Source of the DNA: Telmatactis stephensoni
Taxonomy: Eukaryota; Cnidaria; Anthozoa; Actiniaria; Isophelliidae
Direction of reading: 5' to 3'
DNA length: 64,000 nucleotides
Assembly (NCBI GenBank): GCA_029948255.1
Contig: JALIZF010001628.1
Location: 186,001-250,000 of the forward strand
Made by a program: the position numbers and the translations under genes. Of the stretch, positions 24,413 through 37,800 are shown in pieces (within the stretch, counting starts at the first letter, position 1; every line of letters begins with the position of its first letter). The notes under the pieces are model-generated. The model saw nothing but the letters and a program-made list of their open reading frames with translations, searched no databases and was not told the DNA's origin.

Positions 24413-25220
24413 ATAAACCTTAACTGAATATTAGTAATACTTTATACATTAATACAAAATGGTCTAAAATTGGAATCTGTTCTATTTTACAGTTGGGAAA
24501 TCTGTACATGTAATACCCAAACTTGTAAAAATAGAAAAGATTCCCAGGGATTCCATGGTTAGACCCAGGGAAACCCCACGCGTTTGACCCAAGCTGGGAA
24601 CTTGACATTTTTTTCTTGTGTTGGCTTACCTAGTTCTTGTTCTTATATAATCGGAGCATTAATAAATTAAAATCGATTCTATTGTTGTTACGTCACAAAG
24701 GTATATGTCCAATTAATCATAACTATAACAATTTGTAAATAAAAAAGACAAAAAATTGGATTTCTGCAATTATCAATGAAAATTCATCCATTTTGGATAA
24801 CTACAATCCTTGCCATCATTTAGTGTCTTAATATTGGATCCCCCGCTCCTTAAACAATATTGCTGGTAGCCATACTGTCTGTCCGACTGATTTCAAGGTA
24901 GTAGGTACCGGAGTTTTTACGGCAATATTGTAAGGGGGGAGGGTGTGGGGGGAAGCAGTCTCAGTAAAATCCACTGCGCGCGCAACAAAAAAACAATCGA
25001 GCCAACAGTTTTGGCAATAATTGTAGCTGCTTTTGCTTTGGTAATGTGAATCAATTCTGTGATTGGTTGGTGAATTTGAAAGCAGTAATATAATTGGCTC
25101 ATGCAACTGTCCAATTACAGCCAACTATCTGATTGCACTGTCCAATTTCAACTTCCAGATTAATGTGCAGTATTTCCACCAATCAGATTTGCCAAGAGAA
25201 AATTGTAATAGTTATGATTA

Positions 25221-28200
25221 TTAAATGTGGTATATACTTATTGATGGTAATGCTTGTCTAAGATATTGTAATCTTACGTTATTAATTCTAGTATAGCTAA
25301 GGTCAAGTGTGGTGATGTTAGTTGAAGGCAATTCCTGATTAAGATATTGTAAACCTTCATCAGTAAGTTTAGTATGACCAAGCTTAAGTGTGGTAATACG
25401 TGTCGATGGCAACGCATGAGTAAGAGATTGTATCCCTACATCAGTAATCTTTGTCATACTAAGGTCAAGTGTAGTTATGTTTGTTGATGGCAATGCCGCA
25501 CTGAGGTATTGCAATCCTCGATCAGTGATTCCAGGACGGCTGATATTAAGTGTGGTTATTTTTGTTGATGGTAAAGCTTGACAAAGATGCTTTAATCCCA
25601 CATCAGTAGTGTCAGTACAGATAAGATTAAGTGTAGTTATGTTTGTTGATGGCAATGCCTCGCTGAGGTATTGCAGTCCTACATCAGTAATATTACCGTT
25701 GCAGCTAAGGTCAAGTGTCATTACATTTGATGCAGACGGCAATGCTTGACTAAGATATTGCAGTCCTACATCTGTAATGGCATTAGTAAGGTCAAGTGTG
25801 GTTATACTTGTTGATGGTAGTACCTCACTAAGATAATGCAGCCCTACATCAGTAATATTACCATTACAGCTAAGGTTAAGCTTGGTTATACTTGTTAATG
25901 GCAGCATTTGACAAAGATGTTGTAATCCTTCATCAGTGATATTATCATTGCAGCTAATGTTAAGCTTGGTTATCCTTGTCCATGGCAACTCTTGACTAAG
26001 ATATAGTAATCCTACGTCATTGATATTACTGTCGCTAAATTCCAGTGCTGTTATGCTTGTTGATGGTAATGCTTGGCTGATATATTGCAATCCTTCGTCA
26101 GTAACATCAACGCAACTAAGGTTAAGTGCTGTAATTCTTGTTGATGGTAATGCTTGACTGAGACAACGTAACGCTACATCAGTGACTTTAGCGTAGCGAA
26201 AGTTAATTGACGCTAAGTCAGTAACCTTCTTGGTAAGGTTAAGTGTAGTTACTTTCGTTGAAGGTAATGCTTGACTAAGATGTTGTAATCCTTTATCAGT
26301 AATATCACTGTTCAAAAAGATAAGTGTAGTTATATTTGTGAATGGCAATGCTTGACTAACATATTCAAGACATTTGTCATTCAGCTTGCCCCATTTCAGC
26401 GAAGAGATGGGACAGCACTCCCTTTTCAGTGAGGCACAGATTCGCTTTGCTCCTTCTAAAATGCTGATATTACAGTTAAACCCAGTGATATTGAAGGATT
26501 GAGTAGGTGAGCCTTGCCTTTCGTGATCATCCATGCTCTCCTTGCAAAAGTCACTGACCAAGTTCAAGAAGAATGATACAAGCTACACACTCTATCTCAG
26601 ATACATCAAATTTACCACAAGAGAGTTCTCCATCGCTTGTACAAAAACAACGATGAAATTTCTTGATCATCCTCACTCCAAACTCTTTGTCTTGAAATTC
26701 ATATAGACATGTTGCACTTTGCAGAATGTTTTCAGTTTTGGCGCTCATGGCTGTTATTAACTGTTCCATGACATCTTCATTTCTTTCTCTAGCTAAAGCA
26801 CCAGCCATAAATTGAAATACCATGAAACTAACTTTATTAATCGGTGGTATTTCGTTATTCCTAACAAACTGAAGAGCTGCAAAGTACTCGTGGAACGTCA
26901 AATGTGAAAAACAAATATCTCGTGTTATCGTGAAGGGAGTTTCTCTCAAACCAGGGCCAAAAGTAAGAAGACCACTCGCCGTTAGGACCTCAACTTCTTC
27001 AGGTACAATGCCAAATTTCTTCAATTCAGATTCTTGAAAGATGAACACCTTTTCCAGCATAGTTTGAGCGGCCAACTTTGATAACTTATGCAGTGTATTT
27101 TTTACAACGTCTGGAACTTCAAACTTATGAGGAAGTTCTGTTGCTCTGTATACTGATTTTGAGTGATGTTTCACTTCAAAAATTCTTACAACTTCTGAAT
27201 ATAAGTGTGTTATGGTAACAGGAAGATCTTCTGTTGTTATGTTCACCAATGGATTATTCTTGTTCTTGGATTCAATGCACCAATCCAAGCACCAACAAGT
27301 CAGGAAACACAGCATAGGAATATGGGCTACGCTTAAGAGATTTTGGTTGTTCATTACATGCTTTTCAACAGTATTCATAGTTGCTTCACGCTTTGACTGG
27401 AAGTACTTCCCAATGAACTCTTTTACTTGTTTTGGAGAGAACCCCAGAATTTCCATTATTCCATCAAAATCCATTCCTCCCAGTTCGTCCGCCTCACGTG
27501 GTCTTGATGTAATCATTATAGTGGAATCCTTAAAAATCTTCTTTTTCATGAGTTTGGAAAGGAGAACAGAAACGGGCATGCGAATTTCTGGATCATTTTC
27601 GTAATCCTGCTCTGCTGAATTGAGGATCTCTTGACAATTTCCATACTCATCATATCCATCCAGTATGAACAACACTTTTTCTTGGTGTTCAATGATATAC
27701 TTGAACAATGATTCATCTATACTTGAAAATTCATCCAACAACGTTGAATGGTTTAGAACCTCACGAAAATTTAATTCACTTGTTCTCTTCTCGAGCCGAT
27801 TCAGTTGACGAAAAGTCAACAAGTACACAAAGTCAAATTCATTCTGATATAATTTGTCATTTGCCCAATCTCTAACAAGCTTTTGACAAAATAAAGATTT
27901 TCCAATTCCGGGCTTCCCAATAAGTAGTATTGATTTGGGGTTGGGCGTGTCCTTGTCTGGTCCAGTAAATATCTCCTGGCAGGTTTGTATCGGTGTTTTT
28001 TCTGGTTGGATATATTCATCCAGTTGTTCCGACCTGCAGTGATATCTATTTCTCTGGAAGGCCTTGCGTCCACGCTGAATTGTGAGGTTAGTGAAGATCG
28101 CATCGGTTCTTGCTCTTGCCACTGAATGAATGGCCATCAATTTAGGTTGCCATTCTGTTTGGCTTTTTGTTGAAGATTTTAAGTGTTTAGAACACAGTCC

Positions 28201-29874
28201 AATATCTAGAACAGAATAGGGAAATCTAGTTAGTTTCTACACGTCGCATTCATATAAATAATTACTAATTGTCAAATAGTGGCATGAAGGTTGAACGTAG
28301 AAGATTTCGTCAGTGTCCGAGGCCAATAGTGTACAAATACCGTGTAACGATATTTTTCACCGGCCGTTAATAGCTGAGCTTCCATAAACGTCAATCAAAA
28401 GCCGCGACATGATAATTTGTTTCATTTTACAGCATCAGTTTCTTACATTTGCACAGCATTGACCGATTTTTGGCATAACCTTGGTAATTATGATCGTTAT
28501 ACTTCAGCGACTGGTCATTTTTTACTATCCAGTGCGTTCCATAGGTGGCATGGGTGGCGTAGTGGTTAAGCCACTCGCCTCTCACCACTGTGGTCCTGTG
28601 TTCAAGTCCCGGCTCGGACGCTGGATCATATGTAAGTTGAATTTGTTTGATGTGTTGTTCTCTACCATGCCACGAGGGTTTTTTCTCCGGGTCCTCCAGT
28701 TTTTCCTCCCTCAGCAAAAAATCAACATTTGAGTTGAGCGTTGTATGGCAAAATATTCAATGTAGAGGTGAGTGTGATATGAAAGACGGCCCAGTGGAAG
28801 ATTAGTGAAAGCTAAATTGGCTTCCGTCTATAAATAAAGAGTTGTTATTATTATCATTATTATTTATTTATTTATTTATTTATTTGTTATTATTTTTGGA
28901 TAAACTGTTCCGATTGAGGAAAAGGCACGTGCTTATGGAATGTCGTATAGAAACGCCTTTGATTGACCTTAACGAAAACTCATGTTTGGATCGACAAAAC
29001 AATTGTTGGAGTATACTCGTGCAAATAAAACGGTGTAAAATATATAACTCATATCATTTTATACCTAAATTTTTTCCTTGTTGTCCTGCCAAATAATGAT
29101 GCTGCATTTCAACCAATTTTGCAATTAACTGTTGCTGTGTTTCACCAATTGTACCTACTAGGTATTGTTGATTTTCATCAATTTTCTGGCTTAATTGGTA
29201 CCATGATTTCTCCGCTTCAGTTCTGTGCACTTTCCACTTTCTCGGCAAGTTCATTCAGTGCTGCTGTTATTTTCTCGTCGTTCTTAACCCATTCGTCTAA
29301 GCACTGGATAGCGTATTTTTCCTCTTCTGGGTCCATTGATACATTCTCCAGTTTTTCAATTTCTGCTTGATAATGCGCTCCTCCGAGTCTTATTAATACG
29401 CTTTTTATGTCATTCCAGTGTTTGCTAAAATCCGAGTCTGAAATTGTTGTTGTCTTAATGTGTCCATATAGCTCGTTTCTGAACAAGTTGATCCTCACAA
29501 CATCATCTTCGATGCTTGTGCTTGTTGGCAAAGGAGGGTTACACCATCCACCAGTTGGTGTCTTTAAGTGACAAATATTACGAAGAAGTAAACACAACAG
29601 AGTAATGTCAAAATTATTTGAGGTTACAGTAGATCCGCCAGAAGGGTAAAGACTGTCCCACTGTACGTTTATGCAGTATCTTTTTGTACTTTAATTGTTT
29701 GAGAATACGATGGTTTTTTGGATCCAAAATATGGCTTCCCAATGATTTAGGTGGATGGATTTTGTCAAACACCTCTCGCAACACCCGAGTACCTCCATCA
29801 ACAAGTAACTTGCATAGCCGTGAAAAGTTTGTATTTTCCTTAGAAACGTGAGGCAAGTAAGCTGCTGTAGCCAT
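25221..29874 (-). CDS. NLR immune receptor: HEPN (DZIP3-like)-NACHT-LRR, frame-broken
   Basis: Exon 1 (29065-29874; acceptor at 29898) starts ATG and encodes a DZIP3-type HEPN domain (RLCKLLVDGGTRVLREVFDK; then QWDSLYPSGG and NFDITLL). A helical tail follows. It splices (G|GTATAA) in phase to exon 2 (25221-28121), which holds the NACHT ATPase. Walker A GKPGIGKS is at 27895-27918 and Walker B LFILDGYDEY at 27643-27672; further NACHT motifs are MITSRP and FSPKQVKEFIGKYF. After it come about fourteen leucine-rich repeats of roughly 24-26 residues of the LPSTNITTLDLS type, ending ATAA|GTATAT (a possible donor) or TAA. Such proteins are cytosolic pattern receptors, greatly expanded in corals. Three +1 frame breaks are seen: near 29682-29686, near 29223 and near 26560. 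Removing one base at each restores a continuous family-like frame. It is therefore either a pseudogene or a gene with assembly indels. The intron hosts a SINE. Confidence 0.85.
28545..28840 (+). mobile_element. tRNA-derived SINE, copy 1
   Basis: An internal Pol III promoter is visible: A-box TGGCGTAGTGG at 28555-28565 and B-box TGTTCAAGTCC at 28599-28609, about 34 bp apart. A conserved body follows (GCCACGAGGGTTTTTTCTCC, then AACATTTGAGTTGAG and ATGTAGAGGTGAGTG), then a TTATTA/TTTA tail. It sits in the NLR intron, in opposite orientation to the gene. Confidence 0.85.
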
Positions 29875-29897
29875 GGTGCATGGTGGTCATCGATTGC

Positions 29898-30480
29898 CTG
29901 CAAAACAAATTGCTGACAATTAGCTTATAATACCACGAGAAGTGGATGAGAGATAACCAGGCATAATTGAGTTGAAAAATATTATTAATTATGGTATCTT
30001 CCTCATATATAATAGTATGGTTTGCCCTTCAAGTTTCACACATGTTAAACTATGCTGCCTCCTATGTCACGAGGTAACGCTCAAGTGAGCGTCTTGTTCG
30101 TGAACAGATCATTATTATTTATTTATTTATTTTATTTCGCGCTGGTATGAAATTCTGAATAATTTCTTATTGGAAAACGTACAGTCCGCCACCATCAAAT
30201 TTGGCATCCAGAAGTGTACCCTGTTTGCAAAAAAATGCCTATACCCCGTGGTCCCTGATATTTGATGTCACGGTTAATTTGTGAGATGCATTGCTTGCAA
30301 ACTCTAGAAAGTGAAACCAAGGTCACGTCACAATCTTTCCGGAAGTTCCACGGTAAACAGGAAGAATGATTTTTGCAAAAGAACCTAATTTCTCAAAAAC
30401 TATTAAAGCAATTTCGCTCAAAGTTTCTTTCATAAAGTCTGTCTGACTGTCCTACATATGATAATATACTGATTGATTCA
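29898..30480. other. 5' flank or intron of NLR gene; nothing recognised
   Basis: The acceptor GTTTTGCAG just upstream of the HEPN start codon implies a 5' UTR exon further right, which I could not place. A TTTA/TTATT run occurs near 30112-30130. Confidence 0.4.
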
Positions 30481-30492
30481 TCGGGTAGCAAT

Positions 30493-30910
30493 CCCGGGGG
30501 GGGGGTACTCCCATATATTTGCTATACGGGTACGTGCCGCCAAACAGGGTATGGTTTTCAGCGATTTTACTCTGAAACAGGGTATATAAAATAGCTCTTT
30601 CTCTCTCTGGAACAGGATAGCTTTTTTACAAAGTACGTCTGGATGTTGCAAAAACGTCGCTCTGTAATTAGGTACCAAAAGAAATCAGTCGGAAAATCAA
30701 ATTGACTCTTCATTAAATGCTTGACAAAACCGATAACACAAACTATTGCATGTAAAAACGCAAAACATTTCACTGGACAGGGTATATTTTTGTGGTACTT
30801 ACTCTGGAACAGGGTAGCGTTTTAAGCTTTTTTACACTGGAACAGGGGTCAGGGTTTGAGGGGCTCAGCGGCACGTCCCTACCAAAAACTGGAAGGAGTA
30901 CCCCCCCGGG
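30493..30910. mobile_element. TIR element with 8-bp target duplication (hAT-like)
   Basis: Termini CCCGGGGGGGGGGTACTCC and GGAGTACCCCCCCGGG are inverted copies, flanked on both sides by GTAGCAAT (30485-30492 and 30911-30918). An 8-bp duplication is typical of hAT transposons. The interior is noncoding and repeats AACAGGGTA about six times. Confidence 0.85.
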
Positions 30911-31144
30911 GTAGCAATGCATGGACGGAATCGAAAAATTAAGGTGATAAATTGGATTACATACAAATGAATAGTGGAATACGCAATGAAATGAATAATC
31001 ATGAAGTTTACAATCGGGGAATATAGATGATTTGCAGGGGCTACAAGACGTTATGCATGACATCTGCCCTGTTATTCGCGTCTGGCGACAAGCCAGACTG
31101 ATCACAAGACATAAGATCACAAACCCGGGCACAAACCTCGCCAT

Positions 31145-32300
31145 TAAGCTGTGAAAGCTAAATTATATGCTTTACAAAACGGTTTTACCCTAATTACCTG
31201 TTCAGAGTTAGGTAGAATGAGTTCTAAGTCGATCAAGTTGAATGCGAACTCTGTATATAGCCAGAAAATATGCCAACCAAGGATAACAGTAGCTCATAAT
31301 GAGCAGCTCATTGCAATACCGGAACTTGAACGTTTTCACTTTTAAAATGGTGTAACTGCATGCACCCGCCATGAAAAGTGTAGCAAGCTGAGATTTGCTT
31401 TCACGGCACTAGAAATGAGGTATAAATCATATTAAAGTCAATTTTCACGTAAAATCTAAGGAGAGGAAACACGAGAAATTCTAGAGATGCTAGGATACAG
31501 TTGCATCTTTGGGCGATTGGACTAGTAGTACGTACAAAGATAACCTGGGTACCAGAGGCCATATAAGGACATGGTCGCATATAAAAACGATTATGGACTA
31601 TTACAGCAATTTCTGGGAAGTCGACAGACAGTGCCCGGAAGTCGATAGACTACCTGATTCGAGGCAGGTCAGTAAAGTAACTTTCTCAAATCATTAATTA
31701 TTCATGAGGTAATCAACCAACCAGTTGTCTCAAATTAGGTCACATGATGAACTTTGAAACCAAAGCAGTTTCAAGGACATCCGTGCTATGAAAACAGAAA
31801 AATCTGCTGGTGAGGGATATTCAAAGTAATAAAGTTAGATTAATATACACAAAAATATATTTAATAGCAAAATGCCAGCAATACAATAATACAAGTTGAT
31901 TAACGAAAGCAACAACAATAGATTTAGAGATTACAAGTAAGTTACTTTCCTTTCGATGACAGGTTTTATCGCCTGACGCAGACAACTTGCTCTCAGACCA
32001 TATTTTACCAGAGAACTGATGTCAAGTTATAACCCATGCACTTGGACATCTGTTAGTTAGCACAAGGCTTCGGATTCTCAGCTTCTTCAGTTTTTGTGAC
32101 TCGTTTGTAAAAAGAAAATAGTTTTTTTACCAAACTTTTCTGATTTTTCTCGACACATTTTCAAAATGGCCATCCCAAAAATATTGTTAACCAAGCGAGC
32201 GGAGTCTTCTTTTCTCGAAGAGGAAATCATGCATTGCGCGCGTTCCGAGATCACCTGGTAATATTCACCTTCTCGGATTTTCCCAAAATTCATTAATACG
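31145..32300. other. No recognisable gene
   Basis: AT-rich intergenic sequence with only short random ORFs; no repeat family noted. Confidence 0.4.
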
Positions 32301-33090
32301 ATTCAGCGCTCGCAAGCGAGGTCAGGGGACAAAATAATTTAAGGTGACTGGCTACTATTGGAAAAATAATGAAAAATCGTTTAAACCACAATTTTCTGGA
32401 GCAAAATTTAATGCTGATCCCAAAAACGAAAAGAAATAAAAGGCACCTGAAAGGTGCATGTATCTACTGCAGAAGTGTTATAGAAATATTTTTGACATTG
32501 TGAAATGCATTGAAAAGAAAAGTACGAAGAGTGATGAAGAATTTTATGGAGTTGGACAGGGCTGTTTGCCCGGGGGGGACTGACCTATATATAAGAGGAC
32601 GGCCGGACTGCTCATCGGAAATTTTGAAAATGACCCCTAAAAGGTACCTGAGTGGGAGTGGCAACAATTCATTTCTATCCCTAAAAGGTACCAATTCAAA
32701 AACAATAATAAGAAATTACAGTAAGAAACACTTTGTTATCGATGTGCTTTGAAGATTGGCAATTCAGATGATCGAAATCGTCCGGCTTTCACATGCATGT
32801 TTTAGGTAGTTTATTTACCCCAAAACAGTCCCTAAAAGGTACCAGCTATGTCTCTGGTAGTCCACTTAAGTCCGAGACACCCGAAAAGGTACCAGATTGC
32901 AGATTTTGACCCCTAAAAGGTACGACGAACATTTGACCCCTAAAAGGTACGACGAGCATCCCCGTTAATTTATATTCCACTTCTGTTATGACATAATCAA
33001 CGTTTTTCTCATATAAATGCAAGAGTTCCCGATAAATGCCATCATTTATTAATATTTTTGTCCCCTGATCTCGCTTGCGCCCGCAAATCA
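32300..33090. mobile_element. Composite repeat block with outer inverted ends
   Basis: CGCAAGCGAGGTCAGGGGAC at about 32310 is inverted as GTCCCCTGATCTCGCTTGCG at about 33060. Between them lie a TTAA-flanked element end (32339-32434) and a block at 32565-32965 with six copies of CTAAAAGGTAC-like units. This indicates nested insertions. Confidence 0.6.
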
Positions 33091-33199
33091 TAAAGAATTC
33101 TGAGAAACTCCGGAAGGTTAATTTCGGCAAAATCCAACGATTCCACTAGAAGTTGCCGACGGGTTTCCTGTGGTACACTTTGGCGCCAAAAACACAGGA

Positions 33200-33275
33200 A
33201 CTCCATTTGTTCAGGTTAGAATCAAAATGGCGGATCAGACAACATGAAATGACTCGAGTGTAAATGATAAACGAG
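33200..33275 (+). other. Possible 5' exon of a plus-strand noncoding transcript
   Basis: AAAATGGCGGATCAGACAAC is a start-like context but the frame ends at once (TGA). It is followed by a strong donor (ACGAG|GTAAGG at 33275/33276). A transcript from here would run into the repeat-rich 33.7-42.7 kb region. No downstream exon is demonstrated. Confidence 0.2.
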
Positions 33276-33699
33276 GTAAGGTAAAGAATAAATGATATTT
33301 AGGTGCTTTTAATTGTTAGCTTGGTACACTCGCTTTGCATTCTATCAGTTCTTTTGTTCAACTTTGGTTTCGTCTAAAAAAACGAATCTTATGTGAAACG
33401 TAAGCTTACATTAAAGTTCTAAATGCTTATATTCTAAACATTTTTCGCGCATTTTGTAGGTTGAATATCACTTTTTGAGACTTGTACAATGAACATCCAA
33501 CACAATCCAGTCTGGGAATTGCACCCAGTCCTCAAAACCACTACACTTAAGATAGAAGTCGAGTGTGCTCTCTTACACCAACTGGATGTTATGTGTGGAT
33601 TGGTATTGTAGTTTGCCTCGGTGATGAGGGAACGGGCTGCGCCATACTGCAACTGTCAAATTTCCTGCCAAATGAATTTTGATTTACCAATGGTTAAGG

Positions 33700-36600
33700 T
33701 ACCTCTCTGTGTATCTCCACAATATATTCGATATCACCAAGGCGGTTGCTGTAAAATCCATTCGTGACCTCTGTCTCGATTAATCATTGGTGTATACCTT
33801 TTGGTATCCAAAGGTCTAAGAAACCGGCAAAGGAATATCCAACTTCTTACATAGTCTGAAACATTCTTAGTCCTTGTGGACCTTTATCCTGAATACTACC
33901 TGTCCAGTAAATGTTTGCAGTGTGCCTCATTGCTCAATAAAATGAATGGCCTCCAACCTCCCCTTATAGCCATCCCTTTCCACTCAATGTTGTTCACAGT
34001 AACAACAAGTTGTTTTTTGAAGCAATTATGAGCTTAGAAATGGGATATAATAATCCCTAACCCCTTGTGTACTGTCTACAATGCTTCCATTGCTAGACTC
34101 TGTGAGGTCATAAAGTCTATGCATACTTTAACAAAATGAAGAATTACTGAAGATATAACCATTTTAAAAACTTTCCATTTTTACCTGCAACTCGTCATAG
34201 TACCATATAAAGTGTCTACTGAGCAATTTGGTGTCGTGTACCAGTCAAGTACCATCAATTCCTGTTAAAAACCATTTGGTGTCATTTTCTCTAGATGTCA
34301 ACTCCATCTATCATTATGGTGAATGTTCCATCTATTCCAATTAGGCACCAAGCATATAAACCTTATCAACCATGAAACCTTAAAAGATATTATTTTTGAT
34401 ACAATAATGGACCAAGTACATCATGGTATTGCTGTGGAGTAACGATATTATAAACTGTCTTATACCATACTGTGCCAGCCAAGTATCCCTCGACATCCAT
34501 GCTATAGAATATACATCAATATATCATGTATTTATCGATCAGTGTACAATTCAACTTATGAAGCCATATTCTTCTAAGAAGTGTAGTACCACCAATACCA
34601 TGTTCTGAAATCCAAGTACAGCTTTCACACCATAGCTGGACATGAAAACCCCTAAAAAACCACTGTGTGGAAAAACGGGGAACATGTACCCCCCCAAAAT
34701 GCTATGGTGCTACCTCGTGCTACCTCTGGGGATTTAAGGAATTAGAATTTGCAGTGTAATGTTACAGTCCAGTAAAAGCTTCCTTCTGATATTGCACATT
34801 AATTAGTCTCAGAACAATGGTGTCAATGTAACATGTTCCTGTCTACTGGAATGCTATTCCATCTATATATCACAAGTCTGGATCATAGCTAGTCCACTGC
34901 CCATAGGATTTGCTTCTATTCCATTCCATAGTATCAAGCAAATACCATTTCCAATGAATATCACAGAGTGCTATACCATTTTCCAGTCATTGTCATCGAA
35001 GTATTGTCCACTCAGTTACAGTACCATCCCATACCACTGTCTCCCACAAATACTTTTTCAAGTGAATTCCAGGGAGTTCTTGGCCATTTCCATCCTTACC
35101 ATGTAGAATGAGTGAAATACCATGTAGATCAAGTTATTGGTACCCATTGTCAGGTGAGAGACTGTACTGCTATAGTGTCCTTCAATTGTCATCAGATTCA
35201 CATTATACAGGGGTCATTTCCTACCATGATACCAAAAAATTGGTGCCATTTGCTAGTAAATTGCCATCTTCTCACATGAAAGCTTCATCATTTCCTGGCA
35301 ATTTCCCTCATATAATACAATGCCAGACAAATACCAGTCAATATGAAAATAAGAGTGCTTTACCAGTTCCATTTTCCAGCCTGCTTTTGAAGTGTTATTC
35401 ATCATGCTCTGTCCAGGCAGTTGCTATTTCCCATCTATATTTACATGTTGTTGGACAAACACAGCATTACCAGTAAATATGAACGATTGCTTCACCAGTT
35501 CTGATTTTCCAGTCTCCAAGCCCTATCCAGTCATTTGCTATTTTGTTATGACACCATGCAACAGTGCTTACAAGTTCCATTTACATTCCCTGTTCAGTTT
35601 TTGGTTGCCATTTCCCATCCATTTAGCTTTTGTTAGGCAAATACCATTACCAGTGAACATAACAGTGCCTACCAGTTCCAGTCTAGTCAGTTGCTATTCT
35701 CCATACACATCACACACTGGAAAAAAACCACCACCATTGCTTACAAGTTTGATTTTCAGTCTACCATTGAAGTGTCATTCACAATTCTCTGTCCACTCAG
35801 GGATTATTTACCATCCATATTGCATGGTGAGACAAAATGCCATTGCCACCGAGTACCAGTGCCTTTTTCCAGTCTGCTATAAATTATTGTAGTATCAATC
35901 ACCATTCTGTGTTCAGTCAGTTGCCATTCCTATCCATGTAACCATTGTTGGATGAATTCCATTACCAGTGAAGAAGCTTGCTAGTTTCTTTTTTCCAATC
36001 TGCCATTGAAATACCATTTATTATTCTCTGTCCAGTCATTATTTCCATCTATATTACATAGTTAGACAAGTACCATGATTACTGGTGAATACCAGTGTTT
36101 ACGTCAAGTTCAAGTTTTCAGTCTGCCATTGAAGTGCCAGTCTTCATTTCCAACCATATTTACATCGGCTAAATGCCATTACCAATGAACATCGCAATGT
36201 TTACCACCACGTGCCATTTGTCATTTCTCACCAGTCTCTATTTTCTATCCATATTATAGTTGGATAAATATATAGGTACCATTACCAGTGGACATCAGTG
36301 ATACACTGTCACTGAGGTGTTTATCAGTTCCATTTTCCAGACTGCCAATGAAGTGTCATTCTCTGGGTGTTGACTAAAATCAAGTACTTCAAAATTTGGT
36401 TTTGAGAGGACTGGCACTGACTCTACAAATATCCGTAAATACAGACTAGGCTTAGACTTATGGTTAGTGGTTTGGTTTAGTGGTTAGGCTTAGGGTTAGT
36501 GGTTAGGGAACATTAAGGTTAGTGGTTAGAATTTGTATTCAGGGATATTTCTAGTTATCTGTCCTAGTCCTCCAAAATAATATTATTTTGAAGTAACATC

Positions 36601-37800
36601 ATTCTCTGTCCAGTCAGATGCCATGTCATACATACCACTACCTTGCCATGTCATACATACCACTACCAGTAATACCTCTGGGTGCTTTACCAGTTCCAGT
36701 GAGTTGCCATTTGCCATCCATATTACATGGTCAGAGACAAAATGCCATTACCAGTGGCACTCCATTTTCCAGTCTTCACCATCTTGTCAGTTACCATTTT
36801 CTATCCATGACATTGGCCAGACAAATACCATCAGAAGTGACTGTAACTGTGATTTACCATGTCCACAATATGGTAATAGGGATGGATTGACTAAATGCAA
36901 GATGTACATTGCAGAAGACTACATCTGGCAGTGCACTGTGCCTGTCATAGTGCGTCACTGTGCACAACTTCATCACTATGCACAACTTGGTTCTGTTGGA
37001 ACCCCAGCAGGGTCTGGCTTCCACTTGTGGACAGAGGCTGACATGTGGACCAAATTTGGCATGAGACTGGCTTGTAGCTAGTAGATGAGATCAAGGCCTC
37101 TATGTGGTACAGACCATCCTGGCTGGCCATCGCCTCATATTCACATTAGAGACTTGACTTGATGATGACCATTTCCAAGTCTGGTATCAAGGTGTCCTTC
37201 ATCTCCATCTAGGGAAGTGCTATTTTTGCCATCCGTAGTATACAACTGTTCAGCAAAGACCAGCAAATTAGACTTCACTATTCACCATCCATGTTGGTCA
37301 TTGTTGGACAAATACGATTTCTAGGAAATAATATGCTGCTTACCAGTTCCATTTTCCAGTGTGCTACAGATGGTAGTGTCATCATTCTCTGTTCAGTCAG
37401 TCACCATAACCCATCCATTGTATATCAGACAATTGCCATTACAGGTTCAATTACTAGTTCCATTTTTGAGCCATCATTTCCATCCATATATAACACATGG
37501 TCAGGGGTGAACAACTTGGACTGCATCAATAGTTCCAATTCCCAGCTGTGTACTCCGAGGTATCAGTAATTCCCTTTGTCAAGTCAGTTAGCATTTTCCA
37601 TCCATATTACATAATTATTGTATGTGGTTGAACAGCCATAACACAGTGCCATTTCCACTTCATATTACAATGTCAGATGACTACCATTACCAATGAATAC
37701 AACAGTGAAATTGACATACCAGTTTCAATTACCAGTCTAGTTTTGAAGTCAATCCAGTTGGTTACCCAGCCAAGTCTCCTTCACATTATTTATGTGCCAT
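33700..37800. repeat. Degenerate tandem array, about 110-125 bp units
   Basis: The plus strand repeats, with heavy decay, an order of motifs: TTTTCCAGTCTGCCATTGAA, then TCTCTGTCCAGTCAGTTGCC, then CCATCCATATTACATGG, then GACAAATACCATTACCAGTG. Successive CCATTACCAGTGAACAT-like motifs fall near 35648, 35962, 36179 and 36282, and TCTGCCATTGAAGTG-like motifs near 35757, 36000, 36120 and 36340. Copies become hard to trace before 34.5 kb. No open frame longer than about 165 codons; none looks protein-like. Confidence 0.7.
36420..36545. repeat. GGTTAGT-type minisatellite
   Basis: Irregular GGTTAGTGGTTAGGG units within the larger array. Reminiscent of telomere repeat but not TTAGGG in phase. Confidence 0.7.

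Noticed and set aside
27212..27604. 130-codon plus-strand ORF opposite the NACHT domain
   Set aside because: Antisense shadow of a clearly conserved ATPase domain.
35392..35892. 166-codon ORF in the repeat desert
   Set aside because: Composition (Phe/Ser/Pro/Cys) follows the pyrimidine-rich array; no internal conservation between repeat units in this frame.
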